A DNA stretch of 64,000 nucleotides from Enoplosus armatus (lineage: Eukaryota > Chordata > Actinopteri > Centrarchiformes > Enoplosidae): the NCBI RefSeq assembly GCF_043641665.1, contig NC_092193.1, positions 5,608,001 to 5,672,000 on the forward strand, given 5' to 3'. Every line of letters starts with the position of its first letter. The stretch's first letter is position 1. The position numbers and the translations under genes are program-made. This document shows, piece by piece, positions 38,404-48,343 of this stretch. The notes under the pieces were generated by a model. That model was given only the letters and a program-made list of their open reading frames with translations, had not been told where the DNA came from and searched no databases.

Positions 38404-38654
38404 TATGCACCATTGTATTCTCACTCCGTTGAAGTGAATAAAGGCGAAATTTGTAACTTTAAGTAAATACTCAGAAAAAAATAAAGATAAAGAAACATAC
38501 AATTAAACAAAACAATGTGTTCATGTAAAACAGATATCTACTGCTTAAGTGTGCACATTCACACCTACATGACATATAAAGCAGAGTGCACAAACACTAA
38601 CATCTTTAGGTGTGCATTGTACGCTAGTGCTGTTGAGTTAAAGGAATGCACGCA

Positions 38655-38655
<1 letters not shown>

Positions 38656-38697
<42 letters not shown>
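38656..38697. repeat. (CA)21 microsatellite at pigk exon 8 donor
   Basis: On the pigk transcript this reads (GU)21 and begins at donor position +5, so it is contiguous with the GTAAGT splice site. Confidence 0.98.
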
Positions 38698-38699
<2 letters not shown>

Positions 38700-38701
38700 A
38701 C

Positions 38702-38812
38702 CAGATCATTCATGTTGGCTTTGCTTGCAGGGTGGATGTCCTCCAGGAACTCCAGCAGGTAGAAGGTGTAACGGTCCATCAAATGGACACCGATGGCCAA
38801 ATCTGGCTGATG
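38702..38812 (-). CDS. pigk: pigk exon 8
   Basis: An exon of 111 nt in phase 0, encoding residues 226-262, from HQPDLAIGVHLMDRYTFY to ASKANMNDL. The acceptor is TTTTCTAG behind an 18-base T run on the transcript strand (the A run at 38831-38848). The donor is GTAAGT, and its +5/+6 bases already belong to a GT array of about 42 nt that extends into the intron. Confidence 0.96.
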
Positions 38813-38830
38813 CTAGAAAAGGACAGGAGG

Positions 38831-38848
38831 AAAAAAAAAAAAAAAAAA
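38831..38848. repeat. A homopolymer run (T tract for pigk exon 8 acceptor)
   Basis: Eighteen A on the + strand. On the pigk transcript it is a U tract about 18 nt upstream of exon 8 and probably serves as its pyrimidine tract. Confidence 0.9.
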
Positions 38849-39644
38849 GAATATTCAACATCCAGCAGCACTTTATCAGCACAGGTGTTTTGGTGGCATT
38901 TTTTAGTTTTGGTTCAGAACTCTTCCTTCCCTGTTTTTAGACACTGGACACATGGAAAATAATTTTCTTCGGACTATCAAAACAAGGCAACAGTCATGTG
39001 TCATCACAGTCTGATCAGTGACTGATAGACAAATGGATAAATGGGGAGCATCCTAGCGCTGCTGATCAAACAGAAATATTCTCAACATTGTAACTGCACT
39101 CATGAGTGAGTTTTTAGACTCATGATTTGCAGACATGGGTTGAAGAACACTGCTTCTTTTGTATTCAGAGATGGTGTCAGGAGGAAATTAATAGCACCAA
39201 CACTCAATTTCTGGGTAATGACGCTAAAAGAAAATTATTTTGACAACTTGTCTTCAAACTATGCCAGTTTTGCCCCAAGTGACATGGGTGTCATTCTGTA
39301 ATGTGGAGAGGAAGCAGATGCCAAAAGCACATCAGGTTTCGGTTTTAATGTGTCTTGTGGAACCTGTGGACAAGTATGTGGTGAGGTGAAATTAAAAATT
39401 GTTTATGAAAAGAAATGTTTGACAAGCTATAACAGTGATGTACAGAGATCAAAACCCAAAATATTAAAGGTGATTAAACCTAGGTCATGATTTTTTTAAT
39501 AATTAAAATTTTAGAGTGATGGAGGACATTAGAACCTACAGTTCAATTGACCATTCAATAAGCTCCACCCCCCTCAGCAACTGTTGCTATGCCTGTCGAG
39601 CATTCCGTTCCCACCCGGCAACAGTGACAGGTTTACCACTCAAA

Positions 39645-39880
39645 ATGGCTGACTACATTGTTATGGTATTTGAGTATGTAACATCAAGTTGATCCACTAT
39701 GTATTGCCCTCAAAAATTCCACAATAAAACGGAAAAGGCACTTTCGGCTAACAATCCCACAATGCAATGTATTTTATAGATATAGAACAACACCTGTCTG
39801 TGATGACTACAGGCAAGTGTCCAGTGTCAATTGAGTAAACTATTCCGTGTCCAATATGTAGGGAGTAGTGAATGAGTGAA
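39645..39880. repeat. Dispersed repeat shared with 2930-3130
   Basis: It contains CTCAAAAATTCCACAATAAA and GGGAGTAGTGAATGAGTGAA, in the same order as the copy at 2930-3130. It is diverged. Confidence 0.45.
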
Positions 39881-40524
39881 CAAGGGAGTGATTTTAGAAG
39901 AAGATTGACAAGCGATTCTCATTTCTGATGATTTACCAGCTGAAAGGAAAACTGTTGCTGCCATTTCTTATCAGCTGTAGCTAGCTAGCTAGCTATCCAG
40001 CTAATTAAGCTAATGTTAGTTCCATGAGTTGGTTGAAAACGCTTACTCTGACTTTTTGAAGTTTCCAGCTGAGTTGATTTTTTTAAAACAAGAACCATGT
40101 CCACTTGATGGCTACATAGGTGATATTGTGCTAAAAGATTGAGGCTAAAGCTACATGTCTCGGGCAAAGTTAGCATCCTCGCCAGAAATGATCCATGTAG
40201 AAGCAGCATTGTCTTATATTGCAGTGTAGAGCTAGTTAGTCCTGGTGTTATTAGACAATGTAATTAAAAAACACTAAATGTTGACCAGGGTTGTTTAAGT
40301 GTAAACGAGCAGATTAAGAAAACACTTGGATTGGCTATATTCCAGTTTGCAGAAATTTCACACTTCATGTTTGGAGAAGGATAATTTGAATTATGGGGTG
40401 AGTGTGTATGAACATAGCTTCGTCTTCAGTTGCAATGTGATAACACACCACACTGCTTATTAGAAAACCTGACCTGATTGATGATTTTTAATTCATTTCT
40501 TCCACATGAGGGCAGGTAACTCAC

Positions 40525-40642
40525 CGACAGGGAGTCCTCTCCAACTTGACTGCTGGCCAAAGCCATGAGGTTTGGAGAGTAGAACCTCTCATACATGGAG
40601 GCGCCCTGACAGGTGTCAATGATGAAGAGCAGCTCATTATAC
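40525..40642 (-). CDS. pigk: pigk exon 7 (catalytic Cys)
   Basis: An exon of 118 nt completing Arg186 and encoding residues 187-225: YNELLFIIDTCQGASMYE, then a FYSPN stretch and ASSQVGEDSLS. Cys197 in DTCQG is the nucleophile. The acceptor is odd: a perfect GT array of about 125 nt runs to within four bases of the exon (…GTGTCCAG), with no ordinary pyrimidine tract. Skipping this exon would remove the nucleophile and shift the frame. Confidence 0.97.
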
Positions 40643-40644
40643 CT

Positions 40645-40775
<131 letters not shown>

Positions 40776-40960
40776 AGGATCATGTACATTCTCATACAAA
40801 ACTGATGAGAAGACACAGCTGGTATATCTCTCGTCCATTTGTTCCAATAAAACTCGGTACCACACAAACCTTCTAACCATTTTTCATACTGCAGTTGCCA
40901 TGGTGACCAAGAAAAACCAACAGCTTCATTCAGTCCCTCTAAACACACCCACGCACACAG

Positions 40961-41020
40961 TTTCTCCCTCCCTTCCTCAGTTCCTCCTTCCTTTCCCTCC
41001 TTCCTCCCTTTCTTCCTCTA
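40961..41020. repeat. Pyrimidine-rich (CT) low-complexity tract
   Basis: Sixty bases almost entirely C and T (CTCC/TTCC words) on +, hence purine-rich on the pigk transcript. Confidence 0.85.
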
Positions 41021-42255
41021 ATAAAGAGACATTTCACTTAAACGTCTTCCCCCTGTTGAGACAAACATGATAAGACTTTTATATCCAGTTGACTGAAGTG
41101 AGGTGATTCGGGGACAATGAAGGGAGGTGGCCAAGTCTCTATGGTGACTGTAATTTGGCAGTTCAAGCCTGCAATTATCACATCAGCATCAAAGCTGGCG
41201 TCACTAAGCTTTTATCTAGCAGCCCGAGGTAACTGACTGTAACACAGACACTCTCTATTGATAGGTTCGGAGGACAATAGACACACTGGTAGCAGAAAGC
41301 CGCTTTTACTCATTACTTTTACTTAGTGTCTCACGATTGACAAATTAAAACACTGCAGCACCTTAAAAAGCAACAGATTCCATCCTTCATAAGATGATGT
41401 GTAAATATATGTAGAACAGTAATTCCCTTGCTGTTACAGTGGTATATGATGTGTTACATTCCTGTAATAGGTCAGGCATCTATGGAAAGCAGTCAAATTC
41501 AAGACAGTTTCAACGCTGACAGAATTCTGTTAAAAACTGTGTTTATATAAAGCTGTTATAATCAATATTTTCATATTAACAATGGATCAAATGACTATGT
41601 TTAATTTGAAAGGGCTTCCTAATAGTGATGAACCCACAGAGAATAATAATGTCAATAGTTTAAGAATAACATACCATCCCAAAAAGCTTTGTTTCACTGA
41701 CCTCTAATGGTTGAAAGTTTATTGTTTGCTGCACCTCTAAACGGTGATATTGAGGCGTGCTTGTAAACATATCTAAGAGGGTGTGGTCAGTACACGGTGA
41801 AATCATCTACATCACTCTACATCTAAATTCTACTTCACTGCAGCAAGAAGATCATTTCAACCGCTGGAGGTAATCAGAAACAATATTTTGAGCTGGTGTT
41901 AAGTTACTTCTTACAAACTCCAGTGTTGTAAATGAGAGAACCGACAATCACTAGGTAGTGGATGAACAAAGGGCTATTAGAAGTGTGTGCCACCAACACA
42001 GCGTATATATTAATTCCCTAAGGCACTGCATCACATGAACAAAGAAAACAACACATAGAGCTCATCTCTTCCAAAGAAGCTCCTCCAGAAGATGTTCATG
42101 TCCATTGTTTGCTTCATGCTTCATGCCATTAAATATTTGTTGACGTGCTGCACAGATAATTGGCCCTCACCAAGTGAAGTGGACTTGCAGTAGAATAAAC
42201 ATTGTATTTGATGCTACTTGCATCTTATTTTTATGTCAATTTCCAGTTTATTTAC

Positions 42256-42352
42256 CTTCTTTTCTGCCACATCTGCTCAAAAGCGTCGGCCAGTTCCACA
42301 TTACTGATCTCCTCAGAGTCCTGGAACTTCAGAAAGCCATTCCCACCATGGC
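42256..42352 (-). CDS. pigk: pigk exon 6 (catalytic His)
   Basis: An exon of 97 nt that completes Gly154 and encodes residues 155-185, with two bases of Arg186. It opens with HGGNGFLKFQDSEE. His155 in the GHGG motif is the catalytic histidine of this C13-type enzyme (family knowledge). ADAFEQMWQKR follows. The acceptor is TTTAACAG and the donor GTAAAT. Confidence 0.97.
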
Positions 42353-42868
42353 CTGTTAAACAAATACATGTTATCAATAATTCATTCATCTCTAATTCAT
42401 CATGCAAAAATGTGATATAGAATGCAAAATAACAAGATACATGAGAAGCGCTGGCAGCAGTGCGCACTACAGCAGAGAGAACAGTGGCAGAAAAGGTTTG
42501 CTAAAGACTCTTTCAACTATACATCTTTAAAAATACATGACAAGAGTGTAAAAACACACACGACTCGCAATATGAATATGTGGTAGATAACGGTCAGTGT
42601 TGCAGGTAATCAATTTACAGCTTCCTCATTGTGGTAGCCTGTAAAAAATGTGCAGATTCTCAAAAACATTTCGCATTTCGATTGTGGTTCCATACAAAAA
42701 CATTATAATACTGTCAATTTCTTTCATTTTACTGTCTGGGCCAACTTAATGGTTTTGTGGAGATTTTTCTCATTTCCATACAAGACCTGAAGTCCTGTTA
42801 CTTTTTCGCAATGAGAAAAACTCTTACTATGTAAGTGGAGTATTCGAGGGTGTATTTGATCTAATTAC

Positions 42869-42980
42869 CTGTCAGGTATATGAGGATGTTGCTCCGGTCA
42901 TCAGAGAGGAGGCGTTTTGAGCGAGGAGTGCTGGGCGGCAGCCTTCCAGTCAAAACACGCAGGAAGTTCTCCACCGTGAC
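42869..42980 (-). CDS. pigk: pigk exon 5
   Basis: An exon of 112 nt encoding residues 117-153 and the first base of Gly154. It starts VTVENFLRVLTGR and ends NILIYLT, the strand that leads into the catalytic histidine. The acceptor is ATGTTTCAG and the donor GTAATT. Confidence 0.96.
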
Positions 42981-43908
42981 CTGAAACATGGACAGGACAC
43001 AAAATGGCAATGATTTTCATAACCTAACATGGATTGGAAGTAATAAATCATCTTCTAATCGAATGCACAGACAGTGAGCAATTTAACCAGTCAAAACTTT
43101 TACCAATCAAAATACTAACGCATTTCACAAGCTAAACTTTGCATCAGTAGGGTCAGTATAAGGTTACCGGCAAATATTGTTGTCCTGCTATACTTATCTT
43201 TTAATTGAACTGTGAAAATAAATTACTAATTGTATTTTTTTCTCCCCCCACCCCCTTCAATTTTATCAGTTTTTCTTGCACACAATTACCGTTTGACAGC
43301 AAACATGGATTGGCAGCGCGGTATTTATTCATATTTAAAAAGACCAGCACAAAGCAAAGTAAATAATCAAAAACAAACTGTGATAAAGAGCGGATACACC
43401 AGTGGGGCTCTGGCTTGCCATAACAAACAAAACACTTGGGTGCACCTCTATTTGAGAATGCATATGATATCAAGTCATTTCCTGCACAACACACAGAGCA
43501 AACACTGGACAGTGTCGACCATAGACCCCTCCAATTCCCTACCGCACCTGTATAATATCAGTCAACATAAGTGATATAACATCGTTCTCAGTTTTTATAA
43601 AGCAGGTGAAACACTAGATGGGAGGTCTCCACCAGTGCTGTACAGTTGGCAAGATATGCACGTTTTAACTAAAAGTATCTGAGTCTTATACAACCCTTTA
43701 CCAGACCTTTCCATTAAATGGACACATACATAAAGACTAAATTTAAAAATGTTTTTTATCCTTGTGGAGCAGTCTGCATTTTTCAGCCTTCAACATATTT
43801 TTTGGAAATCCTGAGGCTGGTGGAAAATGCACTGAAAAGCAAGAGGCAATTCAAACAGCTTGTAAAAAGCCGAACTGACTTGCTATGAAAGACGTTTTTA
43901 CAGTTTTA

Positions 43909-43910
<2 letters not shown>

Positions 43911-43945
<35 letters not shown>
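43911..43945. repeat. (GT)17 microsatellite near pigk exon 4 donor
   Basis: On the pigk transcript this reads (CA)n, starting 26 nt past the exon 4 donor. Confidence 0.98.
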
Positions 43946-43946
<1 letters not shown>

Positions 43947-43971
43947 CTGCCTGACTGCAATGCGAACCCAC

Positions 43972-44107
43972 CTCATATCCTCGGTAGTCCACCTCCACAT
44001 CGTCACCATACACATTCAGCTCCATGTTTTTGTGGCTGAAGACTGTGGCAGGTTTGGGGTTCCTGTGGTTACAAGCCATGTCATCAGCCAGCATGAGAAC
44101 TATGTGG
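43972..44107 (-). CDS. pigk: pigk exon 4 (Cys linked to PIGT)
   Basis: An exon of 136 nt encoding residues 72-116, starting [13 protein letters not shown]. Cys83 in DMACN corresponds to the human PIG-K cysteine reported to form a disulfide with PIGT. The later segment [18 protein letters not shown] is strongly conserved. The acceptor is TTTTCCAG and the donor GTGGGT. On the transcript strand a (CA)n array begins 26 nt past the donor. Confidence 0.96.
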
Positions 44108-44297
44108 CTGGAAAAAGAGAAAATAACAGAGGCCATTCAAAATTATTACATTACAAAATAAGTGAAAGGACTAATGCTGCACTCATGTTGTCAAATGTTC
44201 TGTGCTATTCTCGTTAAATACCATTAGCGTGACTATTAGTGACATTACATTCATTTTGCAGATGTTTTTGTCCAAAGCAACTTAATTTTTTTTCTTC

Positions 44298-44300
<3 letters not shown>

Positions 44301-44328
<28 letters not shown>
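44301..44328. repeat. (AC)14 microsatellite
   Basis: A perfect AC array in pigk intron 3, embedded in a dispersed repeat fragment. Confidence 0.97.
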
Positions 44329-44331
<3 letters not shown>

Positions 44332-44949
44332 AATTCGTTTAATAACTAACTCAGGGTTCAATGTCTTTCTCAAGGAAACTTTGACATTTAATTAAAAATT
44401 CGCTGGTTAATGAGGGAAGCATAAACTTACTTTGCTAAGATAATAACCCTACTCGATAAAGTGTCACCTTATTATAACATAAAACAGGTAATGTGCAGAA
44501 TAATATGATTCTTGCCACAGTGGTGCAGACACTAATGAATAATGTTAACAATGAGTGGCATGTGCATGTTTAACAATCAAAAGCAGTAAGGTTTGTCCAG
44601 TATGTGCTTTACAAGCAAAAACAATTCTTACATTTTTTTTTTAGAAGTACCTGATTGCTGCTTATTTTAGCTGTTTTCTAGCCAAGGTGAAAATGCCTTT
44701 GAAGCAGCATTTAGTATATTATGGTACAACAATACACCATTAACTCACACAGGAGATATTTTTTGAGCTTTTAGCTTTTAAGTTCTTGCTGCTCTCTACA
44801 GCTTCAACCTGTATAAGGCAGAGTAGCCAAAAATGTTTGGGCAAATAAACGGGTCAATGCCTGTCTGTACATCTAGATTAATATCACCATTAAAAATAAA
44901 GATGTCACAATAAGTTAGACATAATAAGGACAGAAATGTTATCAGTTAC

Positions 44950-45041
44950 CTGTCAGGAATGCCCAGCCTCTTGACACTTCTGTAGACGGACAGAGTATTG
45001 GCCACATGACGGTAGTTGAACCAGAATCTGGATGTACACAC
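44950..45041 (-). CDS. pigk: pigk exon 3
   Basis: An exon of 92 nt encoding residues 41-70 plus two bases of Ser71. It begins [12 protein letters not shown] and ends with KRLGIPD, part of the first beta-strand and helix of the peptidase fold. The acceptor is GATACACAG and the donor GTAACT. Confidence 0.96.
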
Positions 45042-45174
45042 CTGTGTATCAAACACATGAGGAATAAAAAGGCCGGATTATCAGGCACAAACATGTTTCT
45101 GCTGCTCCCATCATTGATGCAGAAAATCAATTAGCATGTACTCTTGCAAAGATGAAACATCAATGGATACTCAC

Positions 45175-45228
45175 TAGAACAGCCCAGTTGTTAGTATGAC
45201 CACTGCTGAAAAACTGCCCTGCGGTATC
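45175..45228 (-). CDS. pigk: pigk exon 2
   Basis: An exon of 54 nt in phase 0, encoding residues 23-40 (DTAGQFFSSGHTNNWAVL), the start of the mature luminal caspase-like domain. SGHTNNWAVL is a near-invariant opening of PIG-K. The acceptor is TTTCTCAG and the donor GTGAGT. Confidence 0.95.
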
Positions 45229-45436
45229 CTGAGAAACAAGAGGAGGAAAACTAATAAATGTATGGGTTTTTTTTAATCTGGTTTCAGCTCGTACAAGCAG
45301 CCAGGCTCATCACCACAACAGCTAGCATGACAGCACAGGAGGCTAACATGGAAACAACATTTCACGTTACATTTAACATAAAACAAAAGAATTGGCTGCA
45401 TATTCATAGCTGTATGTAAAGTAAATATACACCCAC

Positions 45437-45502
45437 CTCGATGTCAATGCTGTTCGATAACACGTATGTGCTAAATAAGCTGAATATAGTGAGTATTTTC
45501 AT
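45437..45502 (-). CDS. pigk: pigk exon 1 (start codon, signal peptide)
   Basis: The start codon is at 45502-45500 on the minus strand, with A at -3, a favourable context. The exon encodes 22 residues, MKILTIFSLFSTYVLSNS then IDIE. The hydrophobic stretch at residues 3-15 followed by small and polar residues fits a cleavable ER signal peptide ending near residue 17-18. It is shorter than the mammalian one, which accounts for the nine-residue offset of later landmarks. The donor is GTGGGT and the phase is 0. Confidence 0.9.
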
Positions 45503-45529
45503 TGTGCAGCACTGTTAGCTGTGTGCAAC

Positions 45530-45600
45530 AAGGAAGTGAAAACCGCGGGCTCCGCCCAGTAATTACTTCCGCTGGAGTGACATTTCAAAATAAAAGTTTC
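45530..45600 (-). promoter_or_regulatory. pigk: pigk promoter-proximal elements
   Basis: Just upstream of the pigk start codon, the minus strand reads a GC box (GGGCGGAGCC, 45557-45548) and an ETS-like GCGGAAGT (45572-45565), with CCGCGG between them and the gene. No TATA box is placed appropriately. This composition fits a housekeeping-type promoter. The transcription start is not determined. Confidence 0.5.
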
Positions 45601-47939
45601 GGAATGAAGAATGTGGATGGAAAAGAAATCATACATTTTTAAATGGTAGAAAAAGGAGCATGTCAAGGTCTCAGTACGCTGCTTTACCTCAGGGTCATAT
45701 GCCAAGACATTTTATGGCCGAGCTGTTCAGCATCATAATCATTTTAAATTAAAGATGTCACTGACATAGCCTGTAGATCATAAAACACTGTCAGTTTGTC
45801 CTTTTTTTCATCAATTATTTATTGTTTTCTAACTTAGAATAAAATGGAATATGGGTCAGGAGAATATTTCATTTTAGTCTACTGCTGTACATGCTTGCAC
45901 CAATTATATATCCTTTCCAATACATAAAGTGATCATATATTACAGCTTGATCAAACCTTTTTCTGGGAGTAATAATAACATAAATCCCAGATACACATAC
46001 AGTATATGCAAAACACAAAAGCACTGCATACATGCTAGTTGTAAGTGAAAGAAAGAAAGTAAATTTGAGTAAATGAGAGGATCATTATTAAAAATTTGAT
46101 ACTTTTAGTTGATGTTATACCCCTATAGATCTGCTTATGTATTAATATAGATTTTTTTCCTTTTTGAAATCAGGCAGTTTATCACCATCATTGCTCTAAA
46201 CTGACTATATTGTACAACTGTATTGTGTTTTCTTGAGACCTGAAATATGGTTGTTTGTTTTTCTATGGAAAATGTGTAAAAAATATTCAATACTGTGTTT
46301 TCATTATTGTCATTGATGATTCAGTGCTGATGGAATTGCTGAGAGTAGAAGCTTTATGTGGTTATCAGATGATGCAGCTTGTGTATGTGCGGCTTATCAT
46401 TAAATGGACAGATAGAGAATTCTTCCGGAAGTGAACAAATCAATTTCGAAGCTAAAATCAACAGAACCAGGACTATAATTAATAACAATAATAACATTAC
46501 TGCAAACCAATCTCCTATGGGGTCATGTCTCCCTAGTTTGTTTTGGTTAAGGTTTATGTTTCTTGTTCCTGAACTGTTCAAAGTTCATAGCCAAAATATT
46601 TTAACATTAAAAGGACACATAATGAGTTTTTTTCCAAGTAAGATACTTACATGTCTAGATTTGGTCATACTATATGGCTGATACACTGATGAGAGAAAAA
46701 TGCCAATTAGACATCAAATGACGCTGACAGCTTCAAATGCCCTCTCCAGTTAATTGGTAAGGGCCTTCATAATAAGAAGTGACATTGATATTACAGGCAG
46801 CAGATGTCAAAATAAATGTCATGTTACTGCTGAAGTAGCTGGGAAGACTCTGTGAGCCCTGCAGTAAGATGCAGTCATATGAAAAAAACATAGCCTTCAT
46901 GCAAATCTAATGTAACATTACAGCGCAGCTAGCAGAAGGTAAAGTAGCATCAAAATCAGTTTTGACACACCACAGGGCGACATTTAATCCTCTGGATGTC
47001 TTCAACTTGTGCTGCTGTTTGACGTGCAGCATCACTCTCTCTTTGCCTGCACAGGGCTCATCATAGTAATGCCCTCCTCCACATGCATCACATTAGTTAA
47101 AATGAAAAAGCAAGGATAGTGCTCCAACAAAACAATTCCCAGTCGCATGAATCTAATCTTTATTCCATTTTCAATCCATAAATTAGCATTTGTCCTGACA
47201 GGCTGTTTTGTCCTCAGCAGTGACTGGTCCTTGGTCATGCATGAAACATTATTCAGTTGGAATGAGCCTGACTTTCTAACACACTGATGTCACTGAACTA
47301 ATCTAAAGTTGGTCTGTGATATAACCAACAAGGAGACAAGTCAGCTCTCCAGTTGTCAAGAGGATTAGTGGCCTATAAGGATCAAATCCTATGGGACAAA
47401 CCAGGCAATCAAACTGGCCTATTCCTGTGTTGCCTAAAAAAGCATTCATCATGTGACCAAATTCAACTTTTGAACTGTTTGTTTCCATGCATAACACAAA
47501 CTAAAGATATACATTGTTATGCAAGTTAAGTGGTGACCTGCAGTCAAACACATAAACACATGCATCCAGCTATATTTAGCTGTTAGTTTCATTGTTTTAC
47601 TTTGTACCAGTCTCTGATGTAGTCAATCAAATGTTTTGATAAAGTGATAAAGTGTCATTAGTTTTATTCTATGGCAATACTTCTTATAATGATGTCAAAA
47701 TGTTGAGCTTGAAGGTTAATTCGTGCTGGAAACAGTAAAAATGAAGAATAAAGAAATAAGCTCAGGAAGGTCATGAGATGTGGCTGAAAGTAGACCTTGT
47801 TGTTTTCTTAAATAAATTAGTTTCTATAATCACGCTATTAAAAGCACCTGTAGAGGCTCATAACTCTCGTGTTTATAATGATGGCCGTTCTGTGCCTCAT
47901 CAATTAAATATTAATACCAAGTTTCTAGGCTGACTGCAA

Positions 47940-48283
47940 ACGAGTGAAAAACGCCAAGTAGAGGCGGTGCGTGCGTTTTTTGGCACAGCGCGCAACCTCT
48001 GTGCCAACGTCAAGGCACACATGGTGCGTGCTGGAAGCGGAGCGCTGTAGGAGGGAAGACGGACGAGCCACGCATCCGCATCACCGAGGAGGGTGGCGCG
48101 GTGGCATCGCCTGCAGGAATCCAGTTGTAAAGTCCGCGCACGAGGCAAAAATGCGCTGAGGGGAAACTGTCTGGAGCTCGGTTGTTAACCAAAGATTACC
48201 TTACGGCACTGAGACATCTGAAGGAAGAAGAAAAAAAGCCCCGCTGCGGACAAGTTGTGATTTCAGAGGAAATCCGACTGGAG
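47940..48283 (+). promoter_or_regulatory. ak5: CpG-rich ak5 promoter/5' leader
   Basis: This stretch is markedly richer in G+C and CpG (GCGCGC, AACGTCAA, GGCGCGGTGG and similar) than the AT-rich DNA on its left, and it leads directly into the ak5 start exon. A minimal upstream frame ATG-CGC-TGA sits at 48151-48159, out of frame with the main start. The transcription start site cannot be read from sequence. Confidence 0.5.
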
Positions 48284-48343
48284 ATGAATACCAACGATGC
48301 CAAGGAGTATCTCGCGCGGCGGGAGATACCTCAACTATTTGAG
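48284..48343 (+). CDS. ak5: ak5 exon 1 (start codon)
   Basis: Start of adenylate kinase isoenzyme 5, a cytosolic brain-enriched nucleoside monophosphate kinase with two catalytic domains. ATG at 48284 has G at -3. Twenty codons (MNTNDAKEYLARREIPQ, then LFE) are followed by a GTGAGA donor in phase 0. The frame stays open upstream without another ATG, so this is the first in-frame start near the exon. With exon 2 it makes a segment resembling the RIIa/Dpy-30 dimerisation-docking motif (IPQLFE-x-LL-x-GL). ak5 begins 2.8 kb from pigk on the opposite strand. Confidence 0.95.

Larger units (their letters stand above)
36944..38701 (-). other. pigk: pigk intron 8
   Basis: Intron of 1758 bp. It contains a degraded copy of the GCTGCAACTA-type repeat at about 38153-38403 and, abutting the exon 8 donor, the GT array at 38656-38697 (transcript strand). 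Nothing else was recognised. Confidence 0.6.
38813..40524 (-). other. pigk: pigk intron 7
   Basis: Intron of 1712 bp. It contains a T run (transcript strand) serving the exon 8 acceptor, a dispersed repeat at about 39645-39880 related to one at 2930-3130, and a short AGCT tetranucleotide run at about 39978-39995. No exon was seen. Confidence 0.6.
42353..44949 (-). other. pigk: pigk introns 5, 4 and 3 (between the exons listed)
   Basis: Introns at 42353-42868, 42981-43971 and 44108-44949, interrupted by exons 5 and 4. Intron 4 starts with a (CA)n array on the transcript strand. Intron 3 contains a CA array (44301-44328) inside a fragment of a dispersed repeat spanning about 44235-44395. No extra exons were seen. 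Confidence 0.6.
45503..48283. other. Intergenic region between divergent pigk and ak5
   Basis: The two genes are head to head, with 2.8 kb between start codons. The left edge holds the pigk promoter and the right 350 bp is CpG-rich and probably the ak5 promoter and leader. The middle is AT-rich; around 46690-47300 it is repeat-poor and looks like a conserved non-coding stretch. No other gene was supported. Confidence 0.6.
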
